DNA of 64,000 nt from an uncultured Collinsella sp. (GTDB taxonomy: Bacteria > Actinomycetota > Coriobacteriia > Coriobacteriales > Coriobacteriaceae): assembly GCA_937950325.1 (NCBI GenBank), contig CALFDJ010000042.1, positions 1 through 64,000 on the forward strand. Reading direction: 5' to 3'. Of this stretch, positions 22,902-33,100 are shown piece after piece. Positions within the stretch are counted from its first letter, which is position 1. The number at the start of each line of letters is the position of its first letter. The notes under the pieces are model-generated. The model was not told the origin of the DNA and did no database searches. It saw only the letters and a list, made by a program, of their open reading frames with translations. The position numbers were made by a program, and so were the translations under genes.

Positions 22902-25085
22902 TTAGGACCAGAGGAGGTCGCTGCGGGTGACGGTGGCGCCAATGGCAAAGGGCATGCAGGCGATGACCGGATACAGGTAGCGCATGTAGGTCGAGCCATT
23001 GCAGGGACCGATCAGGCACACAGCGAGCACGCCCAGCAGCGGCACCCAAATGGCCAGCCCGCGCCACGAATGACGACGTAGCAGATAGACCACCACGGCG
23101 ATCATGATCCACACATAGGTGGCCGAGCTCATGGTGAGCGAGATAAACGGGATGCGTTGTACTGCCACACGATACAGATTGATCAGGTGGTCGCACCAGC
23201 GCACAACCTTGCTATCGACCGGATGGAAGTCGAAGTACTTGAGATTATCGGGCTTTGCCATAATCTCGGCACTGCGCGCCGTGCTGTAGACCCACGCATC
23301 GCGGGCACTCGGATAAAAGTAGCCGTAGTAGTTATTGATGAGCGCCGAGATATAGCACTCGAGATCCTTTTTGAACATCTGGGCCCACACCTCAAAATAG
23401 GCCTTGATGTCCTCCTGCGAGGCGTACTCGTTAAAGCAATTTTTGACGGCGTCCGACTTATCCGGGTTGTAACGGCGGCCCAGGTTCTCGTACTTGAGCA
23501 CACGGTCGATCACGGCACGCTCTTCGTCGGTCACCAAGCCGTCGCAAGGAGCCTCCACGATGGTGCCGTCCTCCTTAACCGTGGGGTTGACGCCCGAGTT
23601 GAGGCCGTCGTGCTTTTGGACAAAACGAGCCGTCTGCTGGAACGGAATCGAGAGGATTTCGCGCTTGGAACCAGGCGTGATGTCGTGTGCCGGCATAAAG
23701 ACCTTGGTGAAGTACATATTAGAGGCAAGGCAGAGTGCAAGCACCGCAAGAACTCCCACCCAGCGGAAACGCGGGGTGGCGCCCGAAGGCGCAGCACCAG
23801 CCTGCTTGGCTGCACGACGAGCCACATGCACGTCCCATGCGCAAAACGCCGCCGCGATTACGCATGCCGCCAGGGGAAACACCAGGCCGCCGTTGCGCAG
23901 AAACGTGGAACCCATGGCGCCCAGAGCGAGCAGCAGCCAATCATGGCGCGCAAAGAGCACGGGCCTCTGTTCGCCCGCACGCTCGGCATTGGCATCGCGA
24001 CGGGGCAGGCCGCAGGCCACGAGCTTCACGGTCTGCACCAACAGCACCAAAAACGCGTCGGCAAACAGCACATCTTTGGTAAGCAGGGCCGCGTAGTTGG
24101 AGAACATGGGCATAAACACAAAGAACAGCAAGATCGCGCCACGGACCGGCAGGCTCACGCCCAGCTTGCGCAGCGACGAGATGGAATAGGCCATGCAGGC
24201 GGCCGTAATGACGAACTGAGCGCAGGTGTAGATGGCAAGACCCGCGTTGGCGCTGTTGAACAGTGAAAGCCCCAGCTGGACGCACGAACCGATGATGGCC
24301 GTGTGCACCACGGGGTGATGTCCGTTGAGCAACACATTGGGATTGAGCAGACGCAGGTAGTCACTCGTGCCGTTGGGGTAATTGAACCACTGGCGAATCT
24401 GCGCACCCGTATCTCCCATAAAAAGGCCGGGCAGCGAAGCGATGAGCGTGGGCGCCCAGGCGATCATAAGCACCAGGAAGGGTCCGGCAAAGGGATGGAC
24501 CGAGAGCACGGCGTGAGCCACACGCCATACGCGGCCAAAGTGCGCTTCGGAAAACGGAATGCGCCGAGAGCTCAGCCAATCTAGACACTCAAAAGCAAGG
24601 TAGAAGGCAACGACCGCCAAGAGCATCCAGCCCGCGCCGCCAATCCAGGCGCAGATGATGCGGGCCTTGTCGCCAAGGACAATCTCGGCCGAGTCGGTGA
24701 GGTCGTAGCTGCGGCCAAACACCATGCAGACGGCAAAGAACAGCGACGGAAGGATCACCGAGGGACGCCAAGCGTCGCCGCGGCCAAAGAATACGTAGCG
24801 AAACGGCAGCGTGAGCAGGCAGGCAAGCGCAAGCAGCATGACCGCGTCGGTATGGCCGGCAAACGAGAGGAGCACCTCGTAGCACACGTACAGCATGCCC
24901 GAAGCCTTGGGGTCAATCGCCAAGACTGCGTTGCTCGACACCGGGGCGGGATCGATGGAAAACGCCGTGGTCGCCAACAGCGCGAGCAAAAATGCGATGA
25001 GCGTCTGCTTGGCGGGGTAGCGCTTAAACCAGACGATGCGGGCAGCGTCGCGCGCAGCCGTTGTGGAGAGGTCGGAATCCTTCAC
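22902..25085 (-). CDS. Large DUF6020-like polytopic membrane protein
   Basis: A 727-residue membrane protein with a dozen or more hydrophobic segments (ILPSLFFAVCMVFGRSYDLT; GPFLVLMIAWAPTLIASLPG; LFFVFMPMFSNYAALLTKDV). The long extracytoplasmic loop after about residue 470 contains YASQEDIKAYFEVWAQMFKK. The arrangement recalls GT-C type lipid-linked glycosyltransferases, and FMGDTGAQIRQWFNYPNG with NGHHPVVHT is typical of DUF6020 proteins. No catalytic assignment is possible. The start is a GTG at 25085. It stands alone and is flanked by REP-like hairpins on both sides. Confidence 0.7.
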   Translation of the reverse strand: MKDSDLSTTAARDAARIVWFKRYPAKQTLIAFLLALLATTAFSIDPAPVSSNAVLAIDPKASGMLYVCYEVLLSFAGHTDAVMLLALACLLTLPFRYVFFGRGDAWRPSVILPSLFFAVCMVFGRSYDLTDSAEIVLGDKARIICAWIGGAGWMLLAVVAFYLAFECLDWLSSRRIPFSEAHFGRVWRVAHAVLSVHPFAGPFLVLMIAWAPTLIASLPGLFMGDTGAQIRQWFNYPNGTSDYLRLLNPNVLLNGHHPVVHTAIIGSCVQLGLSLFNSANAGLAIYTCAQFVITAACMAYSISSLRKLGVSLPVRGAILLFFVFMPMFSNYAALLTKDVLFADAFLVLLVQTVKLVACGLPRRDANAERAGEQRPVLFARHDWLLLALGAMGSTFLRNGGLVFPLAACVIAAAFCAWDVHVARRAAKQAGAAPSGATPRFRWVGVLAVLALCLASNMYFTKVFMPAHDITPGSKREILSIPFQQTARFVQKHDGLNSGVNPTVKEDGTIVEAPCDGLVTDEERAVIDRVLKYENLGRRYNPDKSDAVKNCFNEYASQEDIKAYFEVWAQMFKKDLECYISALINNYYGYFYPSARDAWVYSTARSAEIMAKPDNLKYFDFHPVDSKVVRWCDHLINLYRVAVQRIPFISLTMSSATYVWIMIAVVVYLLRRHSWRGLAIWVPLLGVLAVCLIGPCNGSTYMRYLYPVIACMPFAIGATVTRSDLLWS

Positions 25086-25104
25086 AGTCCGAAAGCCTTT
25101 CTAG

Positions 25105-25157
25105 AAACCTGCCAAAAAGGGACAGGTTTATTTTGGCAGGTTTTATCTGGGAAAACG
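25105..25157 (-). repeat. REP-like hairpin repeat, copy B
   Basis: Same unit as copy A in the opposite orientation, lying just upstream of the DUF6020 gene. The arms AAACCTGCCAAAA and TTTTGGCAGGTTT are complete. Confidence 0.85.
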
Positions 25158-25185
25158 TTACGGTTCTGTCACCGTTGCCCAGCGA

Positions 25186-25220
25186 ACCACCACAAAGGTG
25201 CCTGTCCCCTTTGTGGTGGT
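25186..25220. repeat. Perfect 13-bp hairpin with a CTGTCC loop
   Basis: ACCACCACAAAGG (25186-25198) pairs with CCTTTGTGGTGGT (25208-25220); loop TGCCTGTCC. It is related in its loop to the REP-like copies and sits just past the lgt stop codon. Confidence 0.8.
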
Positions 25221-25225
25221 CGTGG

Positions 25226-26047
25226 TTAGGCGTCCAGGTAGACGCGCTGGGGCTGGTTGCGGCGACGGGCGAAGATGATGAGCGCCAGGCCGGCGATCAC
25301 GAGCGGAAGACTCAGCAGCTGGCCCATGGTGATAACGCCTCCCAGCAGATAACCCAGCTGGGCATCGGGCACGCGCACGAACTCAACGAGAAAGCGGACG
25401 ATGCCGTAGCCCATCACAAAGACGCCCATAAACGTACCCTGGGGCAGCGGCGGCTTTTTGCGGCTGAGCACCTGCAGGATGCAAAAGAGCACGATGCCCT
25501 CAAGAAACGCCTCGTAGAGCTGGGAGGGATGGCGCGGCATATCGCCCGCGGTGCCGCCGAAGACCACACCCCAAGGTAGATCGGTCGGTTTGCCCCACAG
25601 CTCGCCGTTGACGAAATTGGCGCAACGTCCCAGGCACAGCGCCAGCGGAGCACCGATCACGGCAAGGTCGGCGATAGTCCAGGCGTCGAGCTTATACATG
25701 CGGCACACGATGATGCCGCCCAAGATGCCGCCCACCAGGCCGCCGTGGAAGCTCATGCCGCCCTCGTTGGTGGCAAAGATCTCGAGCGGGTGGGTCCAAT
25801 AGTAGCCATCGCCGTAAAAGACAACGTAAAACAGGCGCGCGCCGATGATAAGGCCAAAGACCGCGCCGACCACGATGCTCGTCAGGTCATCGATCGTGAT
25901 GTCGAAGCCCCAACGACGCTGCGTGCGGTACATAACGACCGCCGTGAGCAGGGCGCCGACCACATAGGCCAGACCGTACCAGTAGATCGTGATGGGGCCC
26001 GCCGAGATCGCAACGGGGTCAAGCATATGGTAGAGGTCGTTGAGCAT
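25226..26047 (-). CDS. lgt: Prolipoprotein diacylglyceryl transferase
   Basis: Transfers diacylglycerol from phosphatidylglycerol to the lipobox cysteine of prolipoproteins at the cytoplasmic membrane. The 273-residue protein has about seven helices and the Lgt signature GRCANFVNGELWGKPTDLPW near residue 140, with the catalytic region MSFHGGLVGGILGG before it and HPSQLYEAFLEG after it. Start at 26047 with AGGGGG upstream. The substrate-binding lipoprotein at 52.6 kb is a likely client. Confidence 0.97.
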   Translation of the reverse strand: MLNDLYHMLDPVAISAGPITIYWYGLAYVVGALLTAVVMYRTQRRWGFDITIDDLTSIVVGAVFGLIIGARLFYVVFYGDGYYWTHPLEIFATNEGGMSFHGGLVGGILGGIIVCRMYKLDAWTIADLAVIGAPLALCLGRCANFVNGELWGKPTDLPWGVVFGGTAGDMPRHPSQLYEAFLEGIVLFCILQVLSRKKPPLPQGTFMGVFVMGYGIVRFLVEFVRVPDAQLGYLLGGVITMGQLLSLPLVIAGLALIIFARRRNQPQRVYLDA

Positions 26048-26156
26048 ATCGATCCCCCTGCTCCCTACCTACAAATGCGGCCGCGGGCCTTGCGCTCGCA
26101 GCCGCATATCTGGGCGTAACGTCTATGCGGAGCATGTCGTCCGCAGCTTTCGCATC

Positions 26157-26435
26157 TTAGAACGGCGCGTACTCGTCGTACAGGTCCTCGGCCTCGCCGG
26201 AAGCATTGACCTGCTCGACGCGGGTAACGCCGGGCACATGCTCCTTCAGGATGCGCTCGATACCCATGGAAAGGGTTAGCGAGCTCATGGGGCAGCCGGC
26301 GCAGGCGCCCTGCAGCTCCAGCTTGACAACGCCCTCGTCGTCGACGCCCACATACTCCATATCGCCGCCGTCGGCCTGCAGGTTGGGGCGAATCTCTTCA
26401 AGAACCTTCTTAAGCAGCTCTTCGTTAACAGCCAC
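26157..26435 (-). CDS. NifU C-terminal domain protein (Fe-S scaffold)
   Basis: A stand-alone NifU C-terminal domain of 92 residues with the CxxC cluster-binding motif in QGACAGCPMSSLTLSMGIER. Such proteins act as Fe-S cluster carriers. The start is a GTG at 26435, seven bases after AAAGGAG. The N-terminal EELLKKVLEEIRPNLQADGG is typical. It is followed downstream by lgt after 109 bases; the two functions are unrelated. Confidence 0.92.
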   Translation of the reverse strand: MAVNEELLKKVLEEIRPNLQADGGDMEYVGVDDEGVVKLELQGACAGCPMSSLTLSMGIERILKEHVPGVTRVEQVNASGEAEDLYDEYAPF

Positions 26436-26611
26436 AGGGGCTCCTTTCTCACAATAACGCGGGCACGCCCGCGGACAGAAGCTATGTTACTACAGCCATG
26501 TACCCGCTCACGAGCCGTCCATGCGCGCAGACGCGACTTTCACGAGTAGTCAATTTGGGACGGGGCTCTTTTGGCTGTTTTGCCGCCAGCTGGCGTTGGC
26601 ACGCGCTACTG
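26436..26611. other. Intergenic stretch with a shared 15-mer
   Basis: No gene is seen. GTAGTCAATTTGGGA at about 26537 also occurs at about 5853, just before the second PNPOx-like gene's stop codon. A weak GCCAGCTGGC palindrome lies near 26586. Confidence 0.4.
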
Positions 26612-27130
26612 CTAAGCCTGTCCCCCGGTACCAATCTGGACATCGACGATGACCTGGCGGTAGCTGATGCCGCAGGAGTCGAGGATGCGGCGGCTGATAC
26701 GGCCGTCATCGGTATCGGCATACTTATTGTCCAGGTAGACAACCTCGCCCACGCCCACCTGCGCCAGGATCTTGGCACAGTCATGGCACGGGAATAGCGT
26801 GACGTAGACCGTGGAACCCTCAAGGTCTTTGAGCGAGCCGCGGTAGTTGAGCACGGCGTTGGCCTCGGCATGCACCACGTAGTTGTGCTTATCCTGCAAC
26901 GGGTCGTCGCTCGTGCCCCACGGGAAAAAGTCGTCGTTGAGCGCCGAGGGCGTACCGTTGTAACCCACCGAAAGGATGCGGTGGTTGGTGCTGGCGATGC
27001 ACGCGCCCACCTGCGTGTTGGGGTCCTTACTGCGGCGCTGCGCGGCGATGGCCACGCTCATAAAGAACTCATCCCAGCTAATGACGTCGCGGCGCTTGCC
27101 CGACGCGGTTTGATGAAGATCGTCCGACAC
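26612..27130 (-). CDS. Deoxycytidylate (dCMP) deaminase
   Basis: A zinc-dependent deaminase of 172 residues making dUMP for thymidylate synthesis. It has the zinc motifs VVHAEANAVLN (His-Ala-Glu) and TLFPCHDCAKILAQ (PCxxC), the N-terminal ISWDEFFMSVAIAAQRRSKD and VGACIASTNHRILSVGYNG. I start at the GTG at 27130, eight bases after GGAGG; the longer frame to 27166 is less supported. A ComEB-type competence role is possible but no com genes are present here. Confidence 0.92.
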   Translation of the reverse strand: MSDDLHQTASGKRRDVISWDEFFMSVAIAAQRRSKDPNTQVGACIASTNHRILSVGYNGTPSALNDDFFPWGTSDDPLQDKHNYVVHAEANAVLNYRGSLKDLEGSTVYVTLFPCHDCAKILAQVGVGEVVYLDNKYADTDDGRISRRILDSCGISYRQVIVDVQIGTGGQA

Positions 27131-27212
27131 GGCAGACACCTCCGAAATCGCAATAGTTTGACCCATTGTAGCAGGTGGAAGGTGGAGACGTTTTGTCCCA
27201 TCGCCCCCATCG

Positions 27213-28064
27213 CTACACGCGGCGAGGCTTTTGATTGATGTGGTAAAGCTCGGCGAGACCCCGCAGCGTCAGCGCATCGTCGACCGTCAGGCTATGGCCG
27301 ACCAGCGCCGCAAGCGCCTCGGCATCGTCGCCGGTAATGACGATGGGCACATCGCCCTCCCCCGCGGCCTTGGTCGCACGCATCTCGGCAAGCACCATGT
27401 CGAGCATGCCGTCGATGCGTGCTACCTCGCCCAGAACCACGCCCGAGCGCATGGCCTCACGCGTGTTACGGCCGATGACGTGTGTCGGCGCCGAGGGCTC
27501 AACTTGAGGCAGGCGCGCCGCAGCGGCCGAGAGCGAACGGGCGCCGAGCGCCAGCCCCGGCGCGATAACGCCGCCGACAAAGGTACCATGCGCGACGATG
27601 ACCTCGATATTGGTCGTGGTGCCCAGGTCGATCACAATGCACGGCGAGCCGTAGACGGCGCGGGCCGCCACGGCATCGGCGATGCGATCAGGACCGATCT
27701 CGGCCGGGTCATCGTAGTGCACGGGCATGCCGGTCTTAAGTCCCGGCCCCACCGTGAGTACGCGCCCCGTGCAGGTACGGGAAAGTGCTGCCCTCCACGG
27801 GCGCTCGAGCGCCGGGACCACACAGCTCAGCACAGCCGCGGCGGGTACGAGCGCCCCGGGCACACCCGCATCTGCGGCGAGCGCGCCCATGACCTGTACA
27901 AGTCGCATGCGCGCTTCGTCGGCCGTAATACGGGCCGGCGTGGTGATCTCGCACGTCGCAAGCGGACATTCCTGCGCCGCGGCCGAATCCTCTGCAAACA
28001 GGCCAAAGCGAATGAACGTGTTGCCCACATCGACCGTCAAAATATATGCGCACCCATTAAGCAT
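27213..28064 (-). CDS. coaX: Type III pantothenate kinase
   Basis: Phosphorylates pantothenate, the first step of coenzyme A synthesis. At 283 residues it belongs to the ASKHA superfamily: N-terminal phosphate loop LTVDVGNTFIRFGLF, adenosine segment IVIDLGTTTNIEVI and the catalytic region GGVIAPGLALGARSLSAAAA, plus YDDPAEIGPDRIADAVAA. Start ATG at 28064 after AAGGAG; the longer frame upstream has no ribosome site. It diverges from the OPT transporter gene. Confidence 0.94.
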   Translation of the reverse strand: MLNGCAYILTVDVGNTFIRFGLFAEDSAAAQECPLATCEITTPARITADEARMRLVQVMGALAADAGVPGALVPAAAVLSCVVPALERPWRAALSRTCTGRVLTVGPGLKTGMPVHYDDPAEIGPDRIADAVAARAVYGSPCIVIDLGTTTNIEVIVAHGTFVGGVIAPGLALGARSLSAAAARLPQVEPSAPTHVIGRNTREAMRSGVVLGEVARIDGMLDMVLAEMRATKAAGEGDVPIVITGDDAEALAALVGHSLTVDDALTLRGLAELYHINQKPRRV

Positions 28065-28193
28065 CGTCGGCGCTCCTTTCGTCTGCCCAGCAGTATATCG
28101 CCTACCTAAACCAGTCATCCCAAAATGACTAGCTTGCGGCTATACTGGTGCGCGGTCGTTTGCGAGCTCACGCGGCGGCCCTTGGTAACCCGA

Positions 28194-28232
28194 CTTCCCG
28201 CGCCGTATCCGTAACGGCGCTCCCGGGGGAAG
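28194..28232 (+). promoter_or_regulatory. Structured leader of the OPT transporter gene
   Basis: Nested stems precede the ribosome site: CTTCCC (28194-28199) with GGGAAG (28227-28232), and GCGCCGT (28200-28206) with ACGGCGC (28214-28220). A TATACT -10 candidate lies at 28141. I cannot assign it to a riboswitch class. Confidence 0.35.
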
Positions 28233-28256
28233 CGGATATACGCAAAGGAGTTTTAT

Positions 28257-29960
28257 ATGAGCAATCCCTCGAACCGCGCTTCGATGCGCGGGCAACTCAC
28301 GCTGCGTGGCGTCGTCATCGGCGTCCTTGGCTGCGTAATCATCACGGCAAGCTCGGCCTACACCGCCCTCAAGATGGGCGCTCTCCCCTGGCCGATCGTC
28401 TTCGCTGCCGTCATCTCGCTGTTCTTCCTTAAGCTCATGGGCAATGCCAGCCTCAACGAGGCCAACGTCACCCACACCATCATGTCCGCGGGCGCCATGG
28501 TCGCCGGCGGCCTGGCGTTTACCATCCCGGGCGCCTGGATGCTGGGCTATGCCAACCAGATCAGCTGGCTTGACATGTTTATCGTGGCGCTCGCCGGCAC
28601 CATCCTGGGCCTGCTGGCCACCGCGCTCATCCACCGTCACTTTATCGTAGACGCCGCGCTTGAGTTCCCCACCGGCAACGCCGCAGCTCAGACCTTGCGC
28701 GCGACCGAGGCTGGCGGCAAAACCGGCAAGCAGCTCTTTGGTTCCATGGCCATCGCCGGCATCTATAGCGTGCTGCGCGACGCCCTGGGCGTGGTGCCCA
28801 GCATGCTGTGCACGCTCAACATCCCTGGCGTGACCTTTGCCATCTACAACTCGCCCATGCTGCTCTCCGTCGGCTTCCTCGTGGGCTTCGCCCCCGTCGC
28901 CTTCTGGTTTGCCGGCGCGCTGCTGGGCAACTTTGGCATCATCGTGGGTGGCACCGCTGCCGGTCTGTTCGACGTTGTGACTGCACAGGGCATTGTTAAG
29001 TCCCTGGGCATGGGCCTCATGATGGGCTTTGGCGTCGCCGTCGTCCTCAAGGACATCCTGCCACAGGTCGCCGGTATCGTCCGCGGTCTTGCCGCCGACA
29101 GCTCCACCGACACCGACGAGCAGTCGCTCATCTCGGGCTCCCTTAAGCTCGACGCCGGTATCATCGGCCTGGGCGCTGCCGCCATCGCCGTGATCATCGC
29201 CATCGTGCTTGACCTTGGCCCCGTTCCGGCCGTCATCGTGACGCTGTTCACCTTTGTCACCACCATCATGAGCGCACAGAGCTGCGGCCAGACGGGCATC
29301 GACCCCATGGAGATCTTTGGCCTCATCGTTATGCTCATCGTGGCTGCCTTCGCGCAGATTGCTCAGGTCAAGCTGTTCTTTATCGCCGGCATCGTAGCCG
29401 TGGCGTGCGGCCTTGCGGGCGACGTCATGAACGATTTTAAGGCCGGCGCCGTGCTGGGCACCAACCCGCGTGCGCAGTGGATCGGCCAAGCCATCGGCGG
29501 CATCGTGGGCGCCCTGGTCGCCGCCGCCGTCATGGTCGCGCTCGTCACCGCCTATGGCCCGGACGCCTTTGGCCCCGACAAGAGCTTTGTTGCCGCGCAG
29601 GCAAGCGTGGTCGCCACCATGGTCTCGGGCATCCCGAGCGTGCCGTGGTTCGTTGGCGGCTTTATCGCCGGCATCGTCATGTACTGGCTCGGCATTCCGG
29701 CCATGATGATTGGCCTGGGCGTGTACCTGCCGTTCTACATGTCACTCACGGCATTCCTGGGCTCCTGCGTCAAGCTCGCCTACGACAAGTGGTCCGCCCA
29801 CCGCGACGCCACCGCCGGTCTTTCTGACGAGGAGAGGGCTGCCAAGGACGCCGCCTTCCAGGAACAGGGGCTGGTTGTCGCCAGCGGCCTGCTCGGCGGC
29901 GAGTCCATCGTCGGCGTTATCCTGGCGTTTGTCTCCGTGGGCTTAAGCCTGCTGGGCTAA
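28257..29960 (+). CDS. OPT-family oligopeptide/metal-chelate transporter
   Basis: A 567-residue polytopic protein of the OPT superfamily, importing oligopeptides or metal-ligand complexes with protons. It has about 14 to 16 hydrophobic segments; the early motif NEANVTHTIMSAGAMVAGGL and EFPTGNAAAQTLRA are characteristic of the bacterial OPT branch. The substrate cannot be told from sequence. Start at 28257 with AAAGGAG seven bases upstream; it ends in a strong terminator. It is a single-gene unit divergent from coaX. Confidence 0.9.
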   Translation: MSNPSNRASMRGQLTLRGVVIGVLGCVIITASSAYTALKMGALPWPIVFAAVISLFFLKLMGNASLNEANVTHTIMSAGAMVAGGLAFTIPGAWMLGYANQISWLDMFIVALAGTILGLLATALIHRHFIVDAALEFPTGNAAAQTLRATEAGGKTGKQLFGSMAIAGIYSVLRDALGVVPSMLCTLNIPGVTFAIYNSPMLLSVGFLVGFAPVAFWFAGALLGNFGIIVGGTAAGLFDVVTAQGIVKSLGMGLMMGFGVAVVLKDILPQVAGIVRGLAADSSTDTDEQSLISGSLKLDAGIIGLGAAAIAVIIAIVLDLGPVPAVIVTLFTFVTTIMSAQSCGQTGIDPMEIFGLIVMLIVAAFAQIAQVKLFFIAGIVAVACGLAGDVMNDFKAGAVLGTNPRAQWIGQAIGGIVGALVAAAVMVALVTAYGPDAFGPDKSFVAAQASVVATMVSGIPSVPWFVGGFIAGIVMYWLGIPAMMIGLGVYLPFYMSLTAFLGSCVKLAYDKWSAHRDATAGLSDEERAAKDAAFQEQGLVVASGLLGGESIVGVILAFVSVGLSLLG

Positions 29961-30001
29961 GCTGAGCAGCTGCTCGACAGCAACCATATTGCCTACGATT
30001 T

Positions 30002-30041
30002 GCCCGGTCGGTAGCTTTCGCGGCTACCGCCCGGGCTTTTT
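30002..30041 (+). terminator. Terminator of the OPT gene
   Basis: Stem GCCCGG-T-CGGTAGC (30002-30015) with GCTACCG-C-CCGGGC (30023-30036), followed by TTTTT. Confidence 0.9.
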
Positions 30042-30057
30042 GATATCGAAACAAAGA

Positions 30058-30094
30058 AAGGCCAGCGCGCTGCGTTTAACAGCGCGCCGGCCTT
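30058..30094 (-). terminator. Terminator of the surface-protein gene
   Basis: AAGGCC-A-GCGCGCTG at 30058-30072 pairs with its complement ending at 30094; on the minus strand it is followed by TTCTTTG. Confidence 0.8.
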
Positions 30095-30161
30095 ATCGGT
30101 TAAGCTATCGAAGCGTTCCTGCTCTGAACCGAAGTTCGTTGCAGAATCTACGCTCGAAACG

Positions 30162-33100
30162 CTACATCTGCTTGCGACGACGATCGCCCAGCGTCACGCC
30201 CGCAGCCACGAGCGTAATACCGCCGATGACGAACACCTCGCCCGCAAGAGCGGAGTCATCACCGGTCTGGGCGAGTGCAGCGTCCGCAGCCTTCTTCTTG
30301 GCGACAGGAGCCTTTGCAGCAGCCTGCGCAACCTGAGGCTTGGCCTGCGGCTCGGCCTTGGGATGATACTTGTCGTACTCGGCCTGCGCAGCAGCCAGGG
30401 CATCCTTGGCATCGTCAAACTCGGCAAGCGCGGCGGCATAGGCGTCGTTGGCATCGGACAGCTTGGCATCGGCATCGCTCAGAGCAGCCTTGAGACCAGC
30501 GGCGGCATCGACGGCAGCCTTATAGCGAGCGTAGGCAGCGTTCAGCTTGACCAGCTTCTCGTTGCCCGTCGTGCCCGCGGCAAGGGATGCCTTGTGGTCG
30601 ACAGCCTCAAGATCGGCCTTGAGTGCCTCGTCGTTGGCAAGCTCGGCCTTGGCCTTGACGATATCGAGGTTCGCATCGACGACGGCTTCGTTGGCGGCCT
30701 CGAGCTGCTTTTGGGCATCGGCGACACCGGCGACGGCAGCGTCATAGGCGGCCTTGGCGTCGTCGACCGCCTTCTGGGCGCCGGCGAAGCGCTCGAAGGC
30801 CTTGTTTGCGCCGGCCAGCTCGCCCTCGGCGGCCTTGGCCTTCGCCTGTGCGTCGGACAGGGCCTGCGTCTTGGCGGCAACTGCCTGCTTGGCGTCCGAA
30901 AGAGCGGTCGCGGCGTGCGTATCTGCGGCCTGAGCCTTGTCAACGCCAGCCTGGGCGGCATCGTCGGCCTTCTTTGCCTCGTCAAGCGAGCCCTGCTTAT
31001 TCGCAAGGTCCGCCTGGGCGGCATCGCGCTTGGCGGCAAGGTCCTTGACCGAAGCGGTAGCGTTGTCATACGCCTCGTTGGCCTGATCGGACTTTACCTT
31101 GGCGGCGTCGTAGGCGCTCTGAGCATTCAGTTTACGAGTCGACGCCTTAGAGGCGTTCGTCTGGCAATCGGCGAGCGTCGCGTTGGCCTTGTCGAGAGCA
31201 GTCTGCGCAGTGGCAGCCTCGGCCTTAGCAGTATTGAGGTTCTGCTGAAGAGCGTCAATGTCAATACCAGAAGCATCGAGCTCGCTCTTGGCAGCATCAT
31301 AGGCACCCTTGGCGGTTGCAGTGGCAGCCTGAGCGCTCTCGTACTCGCCCTTGGCAGTATTCATGCTCGTGTCGGCAGCTTTAAAGGCCTCTTGAGCGTC
31401 ATACTGCTTGTTGAGTGCAGCGTTATAGGCAGCGCTAGCAGTTCCAAACTTTTCCTGTGCTTCGGTAAGCTTGCTCTGAAGCTCCTTGAGCTGTTGCTTT
31501 TGCGCCTGGGTGCCGCCGGCGCTATAAGCAGAATCGATATAATTGTTCACGAGCTTCTTGAACTCGGAGACAGTGAAGTCTTTTTGGCTCGCGCTTCCGC
31601 TATAGTCGAAAATAGTTACCTCGGAATCGGTGTTCTTACCGCTACCGGTTGCGATGCCGATGGCCTCGTTACCCGCATCGATAATGTTGAGATAGTGGCC
31701 ACATTTCGAATACACGTTGTTATAGTTCCAATAGATGTAGTCAGAATCGTAGCGATGGGCTGCGAGGTCGCTATTAGTAGCAGCCTCTTGGTCAAACAGC
31801 TCCTTCTCCTCCGTATAGAGACCGGTGTAGGGCCAGCCGAGTGTGTCGACAGTCTCGCCTCCCATGTAGACGCCGCCACCACCGGCGAGATTCTCACTAG
31901 AATCGAAGTACAAATTCGAGTGTCCCCAAATATTCGATGAATAGGATGCGTTGAGCGCTGCTGCAGCCGTCATACGGAGGCTAACGCTAAGCTCCGACTG
32001 ACCGTTGGCCTTGCGGATGTTGTTCTGAGTATCGAGATACGTCAGCGCATTGCGCAGCTGCTCGAGAGAGAGCGGATTGGTCTCGCGAGACATATCCTGA
32101 TCGACATAGCTGTCATACCAGCTAGCCTTGTCATATCGCTCGTCCTTGTTGGGCGCGCCAGTGAGCATAGACGATGCAGCGCTGGCATTGGCCTTCTGCT
32201 GGGCAGTAAAATCGCTGCTGTTGCTAATGTAGGCCATAAAACCGAGCATGCCATTATTGATGATGTCTTGATCGACAGTCATGTTGGACTTGAGCTCGGC
32301 AATCTGCTGCTCAAGCTTGTCCACCTCTGCGCTAGCGGCATCGCTGGCAGCCTCCGCAGCGTCTGCGGCATCGCATGCCGCCTTGTACTCGGCTCGTTTG
32401 TCGTCCCTATCCTTTACGGCCCGATCGTAGGCAGCCTTCTTGTCTGCCTCGGTCTGCTGGGCTTGATCGTACGCGGCCTTAGCGGTGTTGTACTTGTTCG
32501 TCAGGTCGCCGAGTTTGCCGCTGGCTTCGTCGTATGCGGTCTGCGCGGACGAAACGGCAGCGTTGGCGGCGTTGGCTTTCTCTTGCGCGGCAGTGACAGC
32601 AGCCTGGGCGGTCTGCAGATTCGCCTGTGCGGTGGCGTCGGCAGCCGTCGCGGCATTGAGCTCCGCCTGCGCGTCCTTGAACTCACCGGCAGCAACTTTC
32701 TTGGCGGCCTCGAGCGCTTTCAGGTCGACGCCCGTGCCAGAAGTAGCGGCATCGAGCGCAGCCTGTGCCTGGTCCAGCTTCTTCTGGGCGTTGGCCTGTG
32801 CGGTGGTTGCGGTGGCGAGGGCAGCGGCAGTCTCCTGCTTCTTGGCCTGGGCGGACGTCAGAGCAGACTCGGCATCGCTCTTTGCCTGCTCGGCATTGGA
32901 GACAGCCGTCTTAGCGGCATCGAGCTCACCCTTGGCCGCCTTCACATCGGCATTCGCCGCATCAAGCTTTGCCTGCGCGTCCTCGACGTCCTTCTTGGCG
33001 GCCTCGTACTTGTCCATACCCATGGCATCGAGCTTAGCCTGGGCATCCTTGAGTGCCTTCTCGGCCTCGCCCTGCTTGGCCTTGGCATCCTTGAGTGCCT

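Noticed and set aside
5853..26552. Shared 15-mer GTAGTCAATTTGGGA at about 5853 and 26537 as a repeat family
   Set aside because: Only two short matches with no common structure around them; possible but not enough to call.
28140..29489. Minus-strand frame of 449 codons opposite the OPT gene
   Set aside because: His/Gly/Asp-rich mirror frame without motifs; the OPT protein on the other strand is clear.
30363..31940. Plus-strand frame opposite the surface protein
   Set aside because: Gly/Leu/Val repeat frame is the mirror of Ala-rich coiled-coil codons.
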